NCBI RefSeq assembly: GCF_036324505.1
Contig: NC_086370.1
Span: forward strand, 3,715,453 to 3,779,452
DNA: 64,000 nucleotides
Origin: Eleginops maclovinus
Lineage: Eukaryota > Chordata > Actinopteri > Perciformes > Eleginopidae
Direction of reading: 5' to 3'
Under the pieces are notes generated by a model. The model was given only the letters and a program-made list of their open reading frames with translations. It was not told where the DNA came from and did not search any database. Of this stretch, positions 26,451 to 39,564 are shown piece after piece; positions within the stretch are counted from its first letter, which is position 1; every line of letters begins with the position of its first letter. A program made the position numbers and the translations under genes.

Positions 26451-27060
26451 TTGTGAACATGAACCACCAAGTGTGTTTGGATAAAAACAGGAAATAAAAC
26501 AAACCTAAAGAGAGTAAATAAAGGCGCAGAGGTTCAGGGGCCAGGCCACTTCACCGCTTTCTGTGAAAGTATCCTGGGTGAGGAGGAAGTAGACTGGAAA
26601 TATTGCAAAACTTAAGAAAAGCGAACTTCTGTTCTCTCTTGGGAAGGGAAGAGCTCGGTGAAAGTCCCAAAATGTCTCTCCACGGGTTGTTATGGTCGGT
26701 TGTCAGCTGGGAGAAGGCTGCATGCGTCCGCCACAGGAGTCCTCGCGGAAGTCGGCCGGTCTGATGATGTTTTTAGTGGTTTTGATGGGAACCATTAAAG
26801 GGTCGACTTGTCTTTCCATAAATTGACTCGCTCTAGCCTGCGAGTGAAGCGGGACCCGCTGATAATAGTGCAGCCACCTGCACGCGAGCTATTCCCATTG
26901 GACGGGACTGAGTGAGACCGCGCTCTGATTGGATGAGACAGGGGCTCCACTGCTTACACATGCCGCTTCTCTGGACGGATGATGCCTTGATGTGCTGTCG
27001 GAAATAGTAGCCTCCATTTAAACTGCATATGAACGACCACGCTCAATGGTTTATAAGGAC
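26451..27060 (-). promoter_or_regulatory. nkx6.2: nkx6.2 5' UTR and promoter region
   Basis: Upstream of the nkx6.2 ATG on the minus strand there are two CCAAT boxes, seen as ATTGG at 26897-26901 and 26928-26932. They sit in moderately GC-rich DNA about 450-480 bases before the ATG. A TATAAA (TTTATA at 27050-27055) lies further upstream. The CCAAT pair suggests a start site somewhere in 26600-26880, but the exact position cannot be read from sequence. Confidence 0.5.
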
Positions 27061-29690
27061 TGACTGGATTTATTTCTTATAGATGATCCATGTTGCATAC
27101 AAATTACGTTTCAGAACGGCTAAACATACGACAAAATAGCTAATATCCTGCAGCACAGGCTGTATAATGTTTTGACTATTAAAGAGTTGTTCACCTATTT
27201 TGAAATAGCAATTTTGTAATTCCGTTTGACACTTTGTGTTCAACAAGCTCTCGCCTTATGTAGCTAATTATTTGGGGACTTTTCTAGAAGACAATAACTC
27301 CACTGCAGCAAATTAATTAATTATCAATCTAACTAGAACCGTCTTTAACCTTGAGTGAAGCTACAACTAACGTTTTTCAAAGCGTTGTCAGACTTTTGGA
27401 TCGTAGATGTCGGAGGAGACCGTGAACGCACCAGCAGCCACACTCTATTAAGATCTTTAGCGGTGCTGTTAATGATGCGCCTCGCACCGCGGATATCATT
27501 GTTTCCACATATGACAAAGAATATGCATTTACATTATAAGCTGTTACCGCAGACAGTGAGTGTATTAAAGTAGAAGCAGAATCCGGCGGGCGCGAGGACG
27601 GATCCCTAATGTCTAAGACTAAAGTTAATTATTTTAAAGAGCAGGTCAGGGTGACAAAATAATTCAACTTGATTTTTCTTTTTAAGAATTCTTATATTTA
27701 TTTGTGTTGATGTGTTTGATATGTTATGCGGTTAGAGGTTTCAAACAGTCATCTCGTTTAATATATTTTTATTTCGTGATGGATCCCGGTACTCTGGAGA
27801 ATGAAATCGGAATAAACTGAGTTATTCCAACTCGTGTTGTATTCTGCCTTCGTAAAAGATTACGGTCTCACTGACTTTACCCCATGTTGAACATCGCCAT
27901 TATTTCATGTCATTTCATGTTTTTCCTGAACGAAGTAAAAAGAGCAGTCAGATAAAACAAGAGTGGATCATTATAAAGTATAACATCTTTAAAAGGACAG
28001 AGCCGTGTTTTATAAGAGTCAGATAATCAGTGTTTCCAGACAAACTGCGTTATTACGGAGGAAGTGTGTGAGGAGCAGCGGCGGCTCAGTCATCACTGTG
28101 AGTGCTGTAATATTTTATGGAGATGCGAGGAGGTAGTAAGAGTGAAATATGGCCCGCGTTAGCATCTGAAAGGCTTCAGCAAATGCACCTTGCTCACCGG
28201 GGAAGGATTGTGGGTTTTAAAAGGTTTTCAACGCGAGGTGATTCACAATTCTGACAGTATTTCTTCAAGGGATGCAGTACACACGTTTTCTAATTCTGCA
28301 AATGGCCCTCTATTTCTAATTCATACCCGTACATTCCCCCTGATCATGGGCTATACATTGGTTTTATTACCTTGTTTTAAAGTCTTTCTAAAATAATCAT
28401 AGGAGAAGCTTTGGAAAAAAGAAGAAAAAAAAAAAAACACCCTCGTAATTTTTTCAAATCTGACATCTCTTCGTTTGAGTAAAATGTGAGTGAGTTAAAT
28501 AAAGCAGCAGGCTGACCCGTGTGAGATCAATGAGGGAAAGATTGGCACTTTTTGCAGCTCATCTGCAGCCAGAGCCGGGAGCTGCCAAACAGCCCGTCAC
28601 CGTCAAACCATAATCGAGATTTAACATAATGATTCACATTTTTATCTCCTAAATTCACAAGTAATTTAAAGTTTAAACTCTTAAACTCAGATCCGTTAGA
28701 AGAACAGACAGTAGACAAATGGAGAGTAAAAAAATAATCTTGATAGATAATAATTGGAAGGAAATGTTAAACTCATAAAGAACATTTATTTATTCAACTG
28801 ACTGACACTGTATTATTTTCGTATTCAAATAAAATAAATCGCAATATATTGGTGAAATATTATCAACGAATAACCACTAAAACCACAAAACAAAGAACAG
28901 CTTTAGCCTCTGCAATATATTCTACATATTTCTAGGAGCTATATATTTTATTTATTTGCATTTTAAGATATTCTTTGATTACGGGGCAAACATAACAAAA
29001 ATAAACACTTGGATACAATAATTACATAACAATCGACAAATCAGGAAACAAGAGAGAAATTAATTTGAATTTTAATATTAAAATAAATATGAACCTGTTG
29101 CTCAGAGCAGTCTGCAGGCCAGATGACTATAATCCTGATTTATGCTTTAAGTTCTATTGTGACTTTGATAATGGCGTGTTGGCCTGCTGATGGCGCGCTA
29201 CACCGCAGGTCTTTGTCCTGCATTGGAAGGGAAATAGGTTAATAAACAGCGTAGAGATAATCTTATCTGAGTGTAACCTCCACACGAAGGGGAATTGACA
29301 GAGCAGTGACAGGGGAGATAAGCAGATGTTTGGACAAAAAGACGCTTGTTGCAGGCAGTGGATGTGAACAGTCACCATTCACATCCCCATGAGCCCCTCT
29401 GGCCTTTAAACAACCAGCACAACCATCAAACATTCAAAAATATAAACTCAAATTGAAAATGACAGGAAATGTAAAAATAAACAGAGCAATAAAAATAGTA
29501 TTGTTATTTTTACTTAATTCAATTCAAGCCTTGATCAGAATAAAACCTTAAATTATTTTTTGTTGTCAGATCCTTAACTTTAACAGTAAAAGTGAAGTGA
29601 GAGGTTTAACAACTGCTTTCTAACATTTGATTGTATTTTAAATGTTCAGTGCACTGGAGCTCTGAATGAGAGCCTGAATGGTCTGGGTAG
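27061..29690. other. intergenic, upstream of nkx6.2
   Basis: No reading frame or repeat family could be supported. Stretches near 28080-28200 and 28500-28620 are repeat-free and of mixed composition and could be regulatory. The rest is AT-rich. Confidence 0.4.
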
Positions 29691-29706
29691 GAGCGCCCTC
29701 TGGTGG
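29691..29706 (-). promoter_or_regulatory. CTCF-like motif, reverse
   Basis: On the minus strand CCACCAGAGGGCGCTC matches the CTCF core almost perfectly. Its orientation is opposite to the motif at 16445-16461. Confidence 0.4.
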
Positions 29707-29768
29707 GACACATCGGAACAGAAAAAGGCTTTCTCTTAATGCATTATAGGAAATATTATGGAATCAGG

Positions 29769-29907
<139 letters not shown>

Positions 29908-29999
29908 TCTGATTACCAATAACCTACAGGATACAACAATCATATCAATCATACTAATAGATTCATTGTTACGTGTTACCACAGGGTCATTAGTAATCA

Positions 30000-30290
30000 G
30001 AATCAGAATCAGAAGTTTGTTGCCAAGTACATTTACACACACAAGGACTTTGCTTTGGTGTATGTTGGTGCAAACATAAACAACAGAAGGAAATACATTG
30101 AGAGAGAAGGTCAAAAATACAACAATTATAAAAATAAAATATGTAAAAAAGCTTTAAAAAAGAGAATAAAGACAACTGTTTACACCACATTTAAATTGAA
30201 GTATTATAAGAACGTTAAAGCTAAAGAACTAAGAAACAGAACAGTGGACAATGACTATATGATAAGATATGGCAAACTTAGTTTAATATA
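30000..30290 (-). mobile_element. retroelement 3' fragment
   Basis: CAGAATCAGAATCAGAA at the left is the (TCTGAT)n-type tail of a minus-strand retroelement. The adjoining TTGCCAAGTACATTTACACA and CTTTGGTGTATGTTGGTGC is a common fish repeat sequence. The body up to about 30290 is A-rich without coding potential. Confidence 0.5.
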
Positions 30291-32027
30291 AGCAATGTTT
30301 TGAGTTCTATAAATCACCCATTTTTCTCATCTGTCCTCAAAGATATGATTTTTAATTCTCAGTCATATTTCCATTCTATAAGTTACCATATTTGTCCATT
30401 CTGAATTTATAGACTGTAGAAACAGAATTATGTCGATCGAGTTGCTTTACCAGGGGGCCACTAATAAATACTCATTAAAAATATGAATTAGATAAAACAG
30501 CTGGAAATGCTCCAATAGTTTGTTTTGGTGAATGTATGCAGGTTTGCACCTTAATAGTAAACAGAGGTTCATTCTCAATGTGAATAATTCACTTCAATAT
30601 CAATGAAAAACTGGTTGGCGGGCCCCGGTTCCCCATCAAGGGTCAGATGTAAGTAGACTGCTTAAAGCCACCGTTCATCAAAGCATTTGTGATATGATGA
30701 GTTCAGTGTGACCGTTAGAACGAACAAAACACTCTGCATGTGAAACCATTTCTGGTCAGGAACTACGAGTCATTTATTTTCCTGATTCTTTTTATATATA
30801 AAGCGTTTGCACTTGAGACGGTTTGCCAAATAAAAAGCAGTTGTAAACCAGAACAACTAAGTTCAAAACAACTCAAATGAAAAAAGAAAGAAAATCAAAA
30901 TGAAAACTTCCAGTGAAACAAGAGCAGAGATGTTTTAGGAAATGTCCCGAAAAATCTGGCAGTGAATGATTTCATTTATTGGTGTTTTTTTAAATGACAT
31001 ACATTTCTCTTGAATCTAGAGAAGTGTTTGTGATAGAATTAAGGAACCTGATAAACACACAATTATAGAGCTGTCACTTAAGAGACTTTTTAAAAATGTT
31101 ATAAGATTTCTTGCGACATCTAAAAATAGCATTTGATGGCTTTAGGATATCTCCACAAATAGAAAAAGGAAAAGCATCTAAATGTGAAACTCAGATTTTA
31201 CTTTCCAGGCTTGGGGAGTAATGGTATCAGGACTGCATTTCCTTACAGCTGTATCCAAAAGGTTGTAATCAGATTACAGTAACTTTCCCCCCAGTTTTTC
31301 CCTTTCTTCGTTTCATTTGTTCTGTTTTTAATTCAGCAGGCAAACCTATATGTTCCTAAAATATGTGTGAGCTTAACTGTGTGTATTAAACTAAAACAGA
31401 TCTTTATCTTTTCTGCACACAAATGTACATAATGTTAATCCATATAGGTATTTAAAATGATTGATTCAAATCAAAAGCGTTGGTGTTTATTCTTCATGTC
31501 ACAGGCCTGCAGGTAATCGAGGAATAAACAATCTCATGAATCGAATTGATCAGAATGTTTCTTCTCTTATTCTCAGTCCAACCTTATCCCCTCTCACACG
31601 CCCTCCTGAGGCAGGACACTGCACTGAAACTGTAGAGGATGAGACGCATTAAGGCAGTACAAATGTTAACTCAGAGATATCATTGTGAGACTTACTTTCT
31701 TACATGACAATTCATTCATTACATTCCTTTAATTTAACATAATTACTGGTATGAAATACTTAAATATGCTAATGAAGCGGTGCCTTATTGAATATGTGGT
31801 AAATGTGTATAATGATGGCCATTAAGAAAAACTCCCCTATTAGATTATTTACATTCAAACAAGTATTTTTTCAGAAACTTGTAAAATGCTATTCCTAAAT
31901 ATTCAAATTAAGCATACTCTAATGTCATCTTTTAGACAGAAGTAGATAAAAAAGACACCAACACCAGTGGCAAATATAATCAAAATAAACTGAAAAGATG
32001 CAAATACAAAAATCGAGGTGTAGGAGT
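30291..32027. other. intergenic, no gene seen
   Basis: AT-rich sequence without a supported gene. About 70 bases at 31320-31390 belong to a dispersed repeat shared with 46637-46800 and 63238-63430. Confidence 0.5.
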
Positions 32028-32548
32028 AAGATAAGCAGTGATGGAATATAATCAAAAACATTTACTCTAGTACTGTACTTTCAATGTACTTGTACTTTAC
32101 CTGGGTACTTTCCATTTATACTACTTTATACTTCTACTCCACTACATCTTAGAAGCCAATATTGTACTTTTTACTCCACTACATTTATCTGACAACTTGA
32201 GTTACTTCACAGTTTCAGATTATTAGTACAACAAACTAAATCCTCTCATTATTAAACCTATCGACATACATCATAGGTTAATATCAAGCAGCATTGCATA
32301 AAGGTATTAATATTAGCTCCTCCTTTCCCTGATGTGATCAATGCATCAATGATCATAATCCAGCCAATTTATATTGCTAAAAAGATTAAAGATAACAAGT
32401 CCTTTAACTTTTGAAGTATATTTAGATGCCAGTACCTTTGTAATTTACTTAAATAAGATTTGAATGCAGGACTTTTACTTGTATCAGAGTATTCTGACGA
32501 TACGGTATTGCTACTTTTACTCAAGTAAAATATCTCAGTTATTGTTCC

Positions 32549-32669
32549 TGTAGCTCTCTCCACGACGACACAGACACAGGTCGGTTCTTTGGAACGGGCG
32601 TTTATTGTTGTTGCTTCCACCTTTGGTCCCGCCACTCAATCTGAACATATTTATTCAACAGCACTGACA
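32549..32669 (-). repeat. BEL/Pao 3' LTR, internally deleted
   Basis: 121 bases. The first 92 or so match the start of the LTR at 39565 with very few changes and the last 27 match its end. About 446 bases in between are missing. Confidence 0.9.
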
Positions 32670-32777
32670 CTCCCACCAAATCACTCATTAACTTGGAATG
32701 GGGGATTTCTTTTAAAGAAAGATTATGAAATGAATCAAATGTTTTAAGTCTGAATGAATGGACCTTATTTATGGGTC

Positions 32778-34037
32778 TTAGTTGGCCTCTAGTAAGGTAA
32801 CTACTTTGTGAATGGGCCTTTCAAGGTGAACTGATCTCTTATGTGATTTTCCCTTATCAAGTGTAGTGTCATCGACTAGTAGCTTCAGCTTTCGCACCAT
32901 GCCGTCTGCACTAGAGTAAGCTTCCACTACCCTGGCAAGCTTCCATTCGTTTCTTGGTAAGCTGTCATCTTGAAGTATTACAATGTCATCCACTTGTGAA
33001 TTTCTTGATGTTTTTTGCCACTTCTGTCGTTGTTGAAGGTTTAGAAGGTATTCCCGTTTCCACCTCTGCCAAAATTCATTGGCCAAGAACTGCACTCTTT
33101 TCCACCTTTTGCACAGATAAAGGTCTTCCTTGCAGAACTGTCCAGGAGGGGGTAGAATAACCAATGATTTCATGGTTAGTATATGGTTGGGTGTAAGGGG
33201 TTCTAGACTGGTAGGATCGTGAAGATGTTCAACACTTAATGGCCTGCTGTTGATTATAGCCATTGTTTCGTAAAGAAATGTCCTCAGAGTTGCGGTGTCG
33301 AGTCTACTTGCCGACTTGTCGAGCATGGCTGTCAGGATGCTTCGGATCGTTTGAATTTGGCGCTCCCAGACTCCACCCCTATGGCTTGCTGATGGGACGT
33401 TTGTGACAAATTCACAACCGATAGCTCTTTGACGTTCTTGATCCATTCCCTTGAGTAACTCAGAAAACACTCTCTTAGCACCCATGAAATGTGTTCCCTG
33501 ATCACAGCGTAGTTGGCGTACAGGTCCTCTGATAGCCACAAACGTTCGAAGTGCATTCATGAATGCGTCTGTTGTCAGGTCATCTAGTGTCTCTATATGC
33601 ACTGCTCTAGAGCATAAACAGGTAAACAACAATCCATATCGTTTCAATTCCTTTCTTCCTTCCTTTACGATGAAAGGGCCGAAACAATCAATGCCACAAT
33701 AGGTAAAGGGAGGGGATGTCTCAGTTCTCTCTTCAGGCAGATCTGCCATTTGTTGAACCTCTGTAGTTCTTCTGTATCTCCTACATTTTACGCATTTGTA
33801 AATGTGTGAGGAGACCACACTTCCGCATCCTTAGATCCATATACCGTTTGCACGCAACTCGTTCATAGTCATGCCCCTTCCTTGGTGATGGACATGTTCA
33901 TGATGATGTTTGACGAGCAGGGACTGACACATGAGATTTCTTGGGAAGAATTGCAGGATGTTTTACGTCATGGTGTAAGGCTGATCGGGATAGCCGTCCT
34001 CCCACCCTGAGGACATTATCCTTGTCAAGGAATGCAT
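32778..34037 (-). pseudogene. BEL/Pao integrase region, broken
   Basis: The open part (33818-32778) carries GIDCFGPF, RCDQGTHFMGA and the HRGGVWERQIQTIRSI segment of the integrase core, with its catalytic D, D and E positions. It ends with the DUF5641-like module (NEWKLARVVEAY) common to BEL/Pao integrases. The preceding zinc-binding part (LRVGGRLSRS...HPAILPK...GRGMTMNELR) is interrupted by a frameshift near 33900-33915 and a stop codon near 33827. Catalytic residues appear present, but the product would be truncated. Confidence 0.85.
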
Positions 34038-35360
34038 TTAATTTGTGCAAATTGTTGTGCTTGCTTTGTTCATTCTTGGCTGAAGTGACTTAAATTCTCT
34101 GACAAATCTCTTGAGCCTGGCAACAGCTCTCACTGCTCTGGACCAATCAGAAAACGTAGTGAAACGGTTCACCACTGAATTCAGGTCTTTTGTCTTAACT
34201 GTGTGAACATGGGCTTTGCGAAGCTCAGGATCAAAGGTCACTACTTCTTCCACCATTTCCTCTTTATGTGGAAGATTTGGCTGCCAGAGAAAGTCTGGTC
34301 CTTTTAACCAGTTAGACTCTCTCAGTTGAACTGCAGTCAACCCTCTTGAGGCGTAGTCCGCTGAGTTATCTTCGGACCTCACATGCTGCCATGGTTCAGG
34401 GTTTGTGCTAGATTTTATGCGTTGGATCCTGTTGGCTACAAACGTGTGAAACCTCTTAGCATCGTTGTTCACATAGCCAAGGACCACCTTCGAGGCAGTC
34501 CAGTAGTACTATTGCAGGTTATCAATCTCGAGCTCCCTCTTGAGGATGTCACCGTTAGGGACTGAAGTCACAGCCGAGGACAATTCAAGTCTTGGGATAG
34601 TAGTTAGTTTGGTAGGAGCTACTCTTGCCTTCCCCATTACAAGTGAGCAACTGATCTGTCCTGTTTCAGTTACGGCTCGGAGGTATGAACATGCACCATA
34701 TCCATTGAAACTTGCATCTGAAAAGTTATGAAGCTCATATTGCATGACCTCGCTGAAGCTTGATGGAAGGTAGGTTCTTGGAATCTTCAGGGCAGCTGAA
34801 CGAGGCAAATCTTTAAGCCATGACTCCCACCGTGGCAGGATGTGCTCTGGAAGGTTTTCATCCCAGCTTACTTTGTCTCTGCATAGCACCTGAACGATCT
34901 GTTTACCAACTAGTATGAAGGGAGCCACAAACCCTAGCGGGTCATAGACTGAGGCGACTGTCGAAAGAACCCCTAGCCTTGTCAGTGGATTCTCCTTAAC
35001 TGTAACCCTGAATTGGAATTCATCTGCTTCAACACACCACTGAACTCCAAGTGCTCGCTCAATATGAAGTTCTCCTAAGGCCATGTCTAGATCCTTGGTT
35101 TGGGCACGTTCTTCAGGTGGTATTGCGGCGATCACTTCTTTGAAGTTTGACACAAACTTATGCAGCCGAAGGTTTCTGCACAAGGCTCTTGACTCTTCTA
35201 CGAGATGTATTGCTTCAGCGGCTGACTTTACACTTGTTAAGCCATCGTCGACGTAAAAGCTTCTCTGGACTTGATGACTCTTCGCTGAATCTACCATGAC
35301 CCTGCGATGCAAGATGTTTGAGTCCAAAGTTTGAGCAGCCAGGAGATGAAGCTGCCCCAA
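34038..35360 (-). pseudogene. BEL/Pao reverse transcriptase end and RNase H, broken
   Basis: It begins, in a different frame from the preceding protein segment, with FYVDDGLTS, the catalytic YVDD box of the polymerase. RNase H follows (NFSDASFNGYGA). An in-frame TAG at 34509-34511 cuts it. Just after that stop the segment reads WTASKVVLGY, where BEL RNase H normally has WTDS, so a catalytic Asp appears to be replaced by Ala. The frame closes at 34038. Confidence 0.85.
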
Positions 35361-38340
35361 ACAAGTGCACCTTCATTCTGTAGACCAAGGGTTTGGAGTC
35401 CAGATCACCTTTATCCCACCAGAGAAACCGTAGGTAGTCTTGGTGTTCCCTTGCCACGTGAAACTGATGGAACATCTTTTCAACGTCGCACATTATGGCT
35501 ACTGGACCTTTTCTAAATCTACATAGCACTCCAACTAATGTGTTAGTCAGGTCTGGCCCGGTCAAGAGATGGTTGTTGAGAGACGTTTCATGGTAGCGTG
35601 CTGAACAGTCGAAAACCACTCGGATCTTCCCGGGTTTATGGGGGTGGTAGACTCCATGGTGCGGAATATACCATGCTGGTTGGTTATCGAGTTCAGGCTG
35701 TGGAACCATCTCAGCGTCTCCTCTGATTATTATGTCGTTCATGAAATTGACATAATCCTCATAATACTGCTTGTTTCTCCTCAGTCGTCGCTCTAATGAG
35801 GTTAGCCTATGAACTGCACATTGTTTATTGTCTGTGAGATTAGGTTTATCCGTCTTGAAAGGAAGCGGGAGTTCATAGTGGCCATCTTCCTTCTGCCTTA
35901 TACCTTCTTTCGCTTTGGACAAGAAGAGAAGGTCTTCCTGAGAAATTGGGTTGTCATCTGCAGTGTGATCAGTGAAATCAGATTCGAGAGCTTTGATTAT
36001 GTCTGTTGGATTGATCTCTTTGACTTGACTTCTGCACACGAAGTGTACCTCCCTCTTAAGCTCAACAGATGGCTGCAAAGCAGGTGACACTTGTCGCACT
36101 ATGATTCTGTGACTGGTTCCTATTGCATCACCGTAGTCAGTTTCTGGATTCGAGGAGCCGACAATACTCCAGCCGAGATCCGTTCGCTGTGCATATGGAC
36201 GATTTTCTTCACCCAACAGAATCTCTCTTGGAAGGAGGGCTTGTTGACAGTTATAGCCAATGAGAAGGCCCACTTCACAATCCAATGGTGGTGGAACCTT
36301 GTCTGCCAATTGTTCCAGATGAGGCCATTTCAAAGCAGTTTCAGAAGTTGGAATGTGCGACCTGTCTGCCGGAATGAACTCTCGTGTGAAAAGTGATGGC
36401 AATGGAATCCTTTTCTCCAAGTTGTATCCTCTCACTTGTAGATTTGACAGTTTCTGACAGGGTATTACTGTTGACTTTGTAGACATTGTGGACAGCTGTA
36501 AACTGACACTCTCTTTGTTTGTGTTGAGGTCCTGAGCTACTTCATCTAGGATGAAGGTTGTATCGCTCTGCGTGTCTAAGAGTGCGTAGACCAGAACTTC
36601 TTGATCTGGCTGTCTTGTGGATGGGACCCAGACTGGTACAACTGATGATGTTAATGTGCTTAGGCCTTCTTGAATTACTCTGTTTGTAGTTGCGGTTGCA
36701 ACTATGTCTTTGGTGTCTACTTTGTCCATTAGGTTGTCGTATCTCTTTGGAGGTGTCGACCTCTGATATTCCTTGAGCTTGTCATCATGCAAACATGTCG
36801 GGTGTCTCTTCTGACACTTTTTACATGTGCTCTTGTTACCACAACTTCTTGAGTGATGGCCAGTCTTCAAACACCCAAAGCAAAGCTTCTCTGCTTGCAC
36901 AAACTTTACACGATCTTGAACTGGCTTTTCAACGAAACTTCTGCACTTGGCAAGGACGTGCCCTGTTCTTTTGCAGAAGCTGCATGATGAGATGCTGCTC
37001 TGTGTTGTGTTTGTGGACAGTGTCTTTGCTTGAATGGTTTGGCTTCTTGGATGCTTTGGTTTCTCGCTTTCCACACTCCTAAGCGCCTGTACTGAGGTTA
37101 TAGGATCGCAAGCGAGATCTGCTTCCTTTGATATGAAGGCTACAAGCTGTTTGAATGGTGGGTACCCGGCGTTTGCTTGTCTGACTTCCATCGCTTTGCG
37201 GTTCCAACTGGATACCAACCAATCTGGCAATTTTAGAAGGATTTTTTGACTCTCATTGCAGTCATTGAGAACTTCTAATGTCTTTATGTGGGGCATTGCA
37301 GCCTCGCAACTTTTGAGAAAGTCTGCAAATTCTCTTAGTTCGCAGCCATCTCTAGAGCTTATCTTTGGCCATCCGTGCAGTTTGTCTCTGAAAGACTTCC
37401 CGATTATGAATGGGTCTCCAAAGCGTTTATCCAAAAGCTGCCAGGCTGAGTCATATGCTTCTTCAGTGCCCAGTAGGAAGAATCCTTCAACGGCTTTCTT
37501 TGCAGTGCCACCTAGGTACTTTCTTAGGTAATACAGTTTTTCATTCTTTGGAATGTTTTTCCTTTCTATTAACGTTGCGAAAGATAGACGCCAGTCTTTG
37601 TACTTCAAAGGTTCTCCAGTGAATAATGTAGGCTCTGGTGTTGGAAGGCGATTGGCGCTTATAGCTTCTGCTAGCATGTTGACTAGATCAGGGCAATTCT
37701 GCGCTTGAGGAATTGGTGGAGTTTGAAGTGCCAATTGCAGACTTTGGGGACAGGGAGCTAGACTTGCAACTGGTGGGGCTTGAGGGACAAATGGAGGACT
37801 TGAGACAAGGAGGGTTTGACTTGTGACTGGCAGCGGTTGAGGAATGAATGGGGAACTAGATGCGTGGAGATTAAGAGCGTGAGGTTCTCCTGTCGATTCA
37901 ACATCATGCAGCGAGTCAACTGTTTCAAAGTTTCCTTCAGCCTGGGCGTAGACTTTTACTCGGGCCCTTGCAGCATTCAACTTCTTCAACTCCTCTAGGC
38001 GATCGAGTTTTCTGCGCTTGTCTTGTATTGCCTGTTGTCTGTAAAAATGTTCCACCTCTAGCCTTTGAAGTTCTACTACTTCTCTTTCTTGCTCATCCAA
38101 CACTGCCAAAACTTCTTGAGATGCAGCAGCCTCAGCCGCAGCCTCACTTCTTTTGACTGAGTGGATGCTTGAGATGGAAGAACCACATTTTGATTGACGA
38201 GACGGTCTTGATAGAGAACCTGTTGAGTCTAAGATTGATCCAACATCAGGCCACGGTTCCTTTTCTTCATCTGCTGTATGCCCTTTAAGCTGCCCTTTTG
38301 CCTTTCGAATGATGAATCCTGAAAGCGATATGCATGTCAA
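35215..38340 (-). pseudogene. BEL/Pao gag-protease-RT open frame, 1041 codons
   Basis: This is the longest open frame of the element. In order it shows a coiled, charged segment (EQEREVVELQRLEVEHFYRQ), a proline-rich linker, a DUF1759-like capsid region (LFTGEPLKYKDWRLSF), two zinc knuckles (CSFCKRTGHVLAKC and CFGCLKTGHHSRSC), the A17-type protease with DTQS in place of DTGS, and the first RT motifs (KIRVVFDCSA, CDVEKMFHQF). The correct frame is lost near 35340, just before the catalytic YVDD box. It is separated from its N-terminal segment by a short gap with a stop. Confidence 0.88.
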
Positions 38341-38394
38341 CTCTGCGCCTCAGGTCTGGTTCAGGAGCTTGCATTTGACGCAACTCTTCATAAA

Positions 38395-38748
38395 TTATTT
38401 AATATCAGAACAGGATATTTCCACGTTCTCAATCAGCTCATCCAATTCATCCTTAGAGGCCTCATCAGTCAATATTTCCTTAGCTAGTCTTGCATGATAT
38501 CTCCACTTCTGGTAGATGATTCTGTAGCGACGTTTTACACTCTTCAGCCTTTCATCTTGAAGTTCCTTTCCCTTCTCTGTTAAGGTTCGGGTTCTTTCAC
38601 CTCTGCGAAGCTGTTCCACTTCTTCTGCAACTTTGGTGTCTGTAGTTTCGAGTGTAGTGTCTGTAGCTTCGAGTGTAGTGTCTGTAGCTTCGAGTGTAGT
38701 GGGTGATTTGGCATTTTTACGGTAGGTCTCTGTGCTTGAGATAGACAT
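38395..38748 (-). pseudogene. BEL/Pao polyprotein N-terminus with 21-bp tandem repeat
   Basis: 117 codons starting MSISSTETYRKNAKSPTTLE. Three tandem TTLEATD/TTLETTD units come from a 21-bp DNA repeat at about 38638-38700. The charged segment RRGERTRTLTEKGKELQDER is the usual start of fish BEL/Pao gag. A stop at 38395-38397 separates it from the long frame that follows. Confidence 0.8.
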
Positions 38749-39564
38749 TTTGAGATAATTTCAAAGGCTATGTGTGAATGTAAGATTCAGTAAACTTGAA
38801 TGTGAATAACCAGGAATGTTGTTAACCTTATAAATTAAACAAACTGTGCGAAAACTATGTGGGAAGCCTAAATTCTGAATATAGACTTCAGTAGTGCACC
38901 AAAACCCTGTAGTAGCCTTTAAAGTTATCTAGACTTCGAGTTCACAAAATAAAACATCTGAAATAATTTTGGCACAAATATGAAACAATCATTTTGCTTA
39001 GAAATGCATTAAATCACTTATTCTTCACATATACGAAGTTTTCAAATAAGTGAAGTTACCCTTTAAACGTCGCTTAAGTGCCCCTTTAAGCTTGGTTACC
39101 TTTCATAAAACACAATTCGAACATATCTTAATGTCTACTTATAGTGTGCTTTAAAATGTACAAAACAAAACTTTAATTTTCTTATGGGATTAAACTTCCC
39201 TTTAAACCCTTCTTAAGGAGTGGAGTACCCCTTTAAACCTTTTAGCATGTAACAACAACGAACACCAGCACATTAGATTGATTCCCAAAAATGTAGGCTT
39301 AACACAATATGCAAGGTTAATAGGCCTGAGTCCTTATTTGCAATTTCCAAGTTTAACCACTCCTCATACCACTTTAACTTGAAGGTAGAGCACTTCTTGG
39401 CTTTGGCTTGAAAAGTCGCACTTTCAACACAGTCTAGTCCCCGTTGCTAGCGGTCCGTAGCCTACCACGGCTTATGGGCTTTCTCTCCCGTTATGCTGGA
39501 TCTCCGCTGCGCCGTTACCGCTGCCGTCTTCTCTCCTACCCGTGATGAGCAGTCGAGTTCTGCC
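38749..39564 (-). other. BEL/Pao untranslated leader
   Basis: About 0.8 kb between the 5' LTR and the first open frame. The primer-binding site should start right after the LTR (GGCAGAACTCGACTGC, minus strand), but I could not match it to a particular tRNA. Confidence 0.6.

Noticed and set aside
25939..26484. Plus-strand open frames of 140-181 codons across nkx6.2 exon 1
   Set aside because: Antisense shadow of the GC-rich exon; the minus-strand frame is the known homeobox protein.
27050..27055. TATAAA as the nkx6.2 TATA box
   Set aside because: It lies upstream of both CCAAT boxes, the reverse of the usual order, in AT-rich DNA, so it may be chance.
32369..32635. Minus-strand frames in both LTR starts (also 39472-39654)
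   Set aside because: They are the same LTR sequence read through into flanking DNA.
32670..32777. Possible envelope-like gene after the BEL integrase
   Set aside because: Only about 100 bases lie between integrase stop and LTR, too short for any gene.
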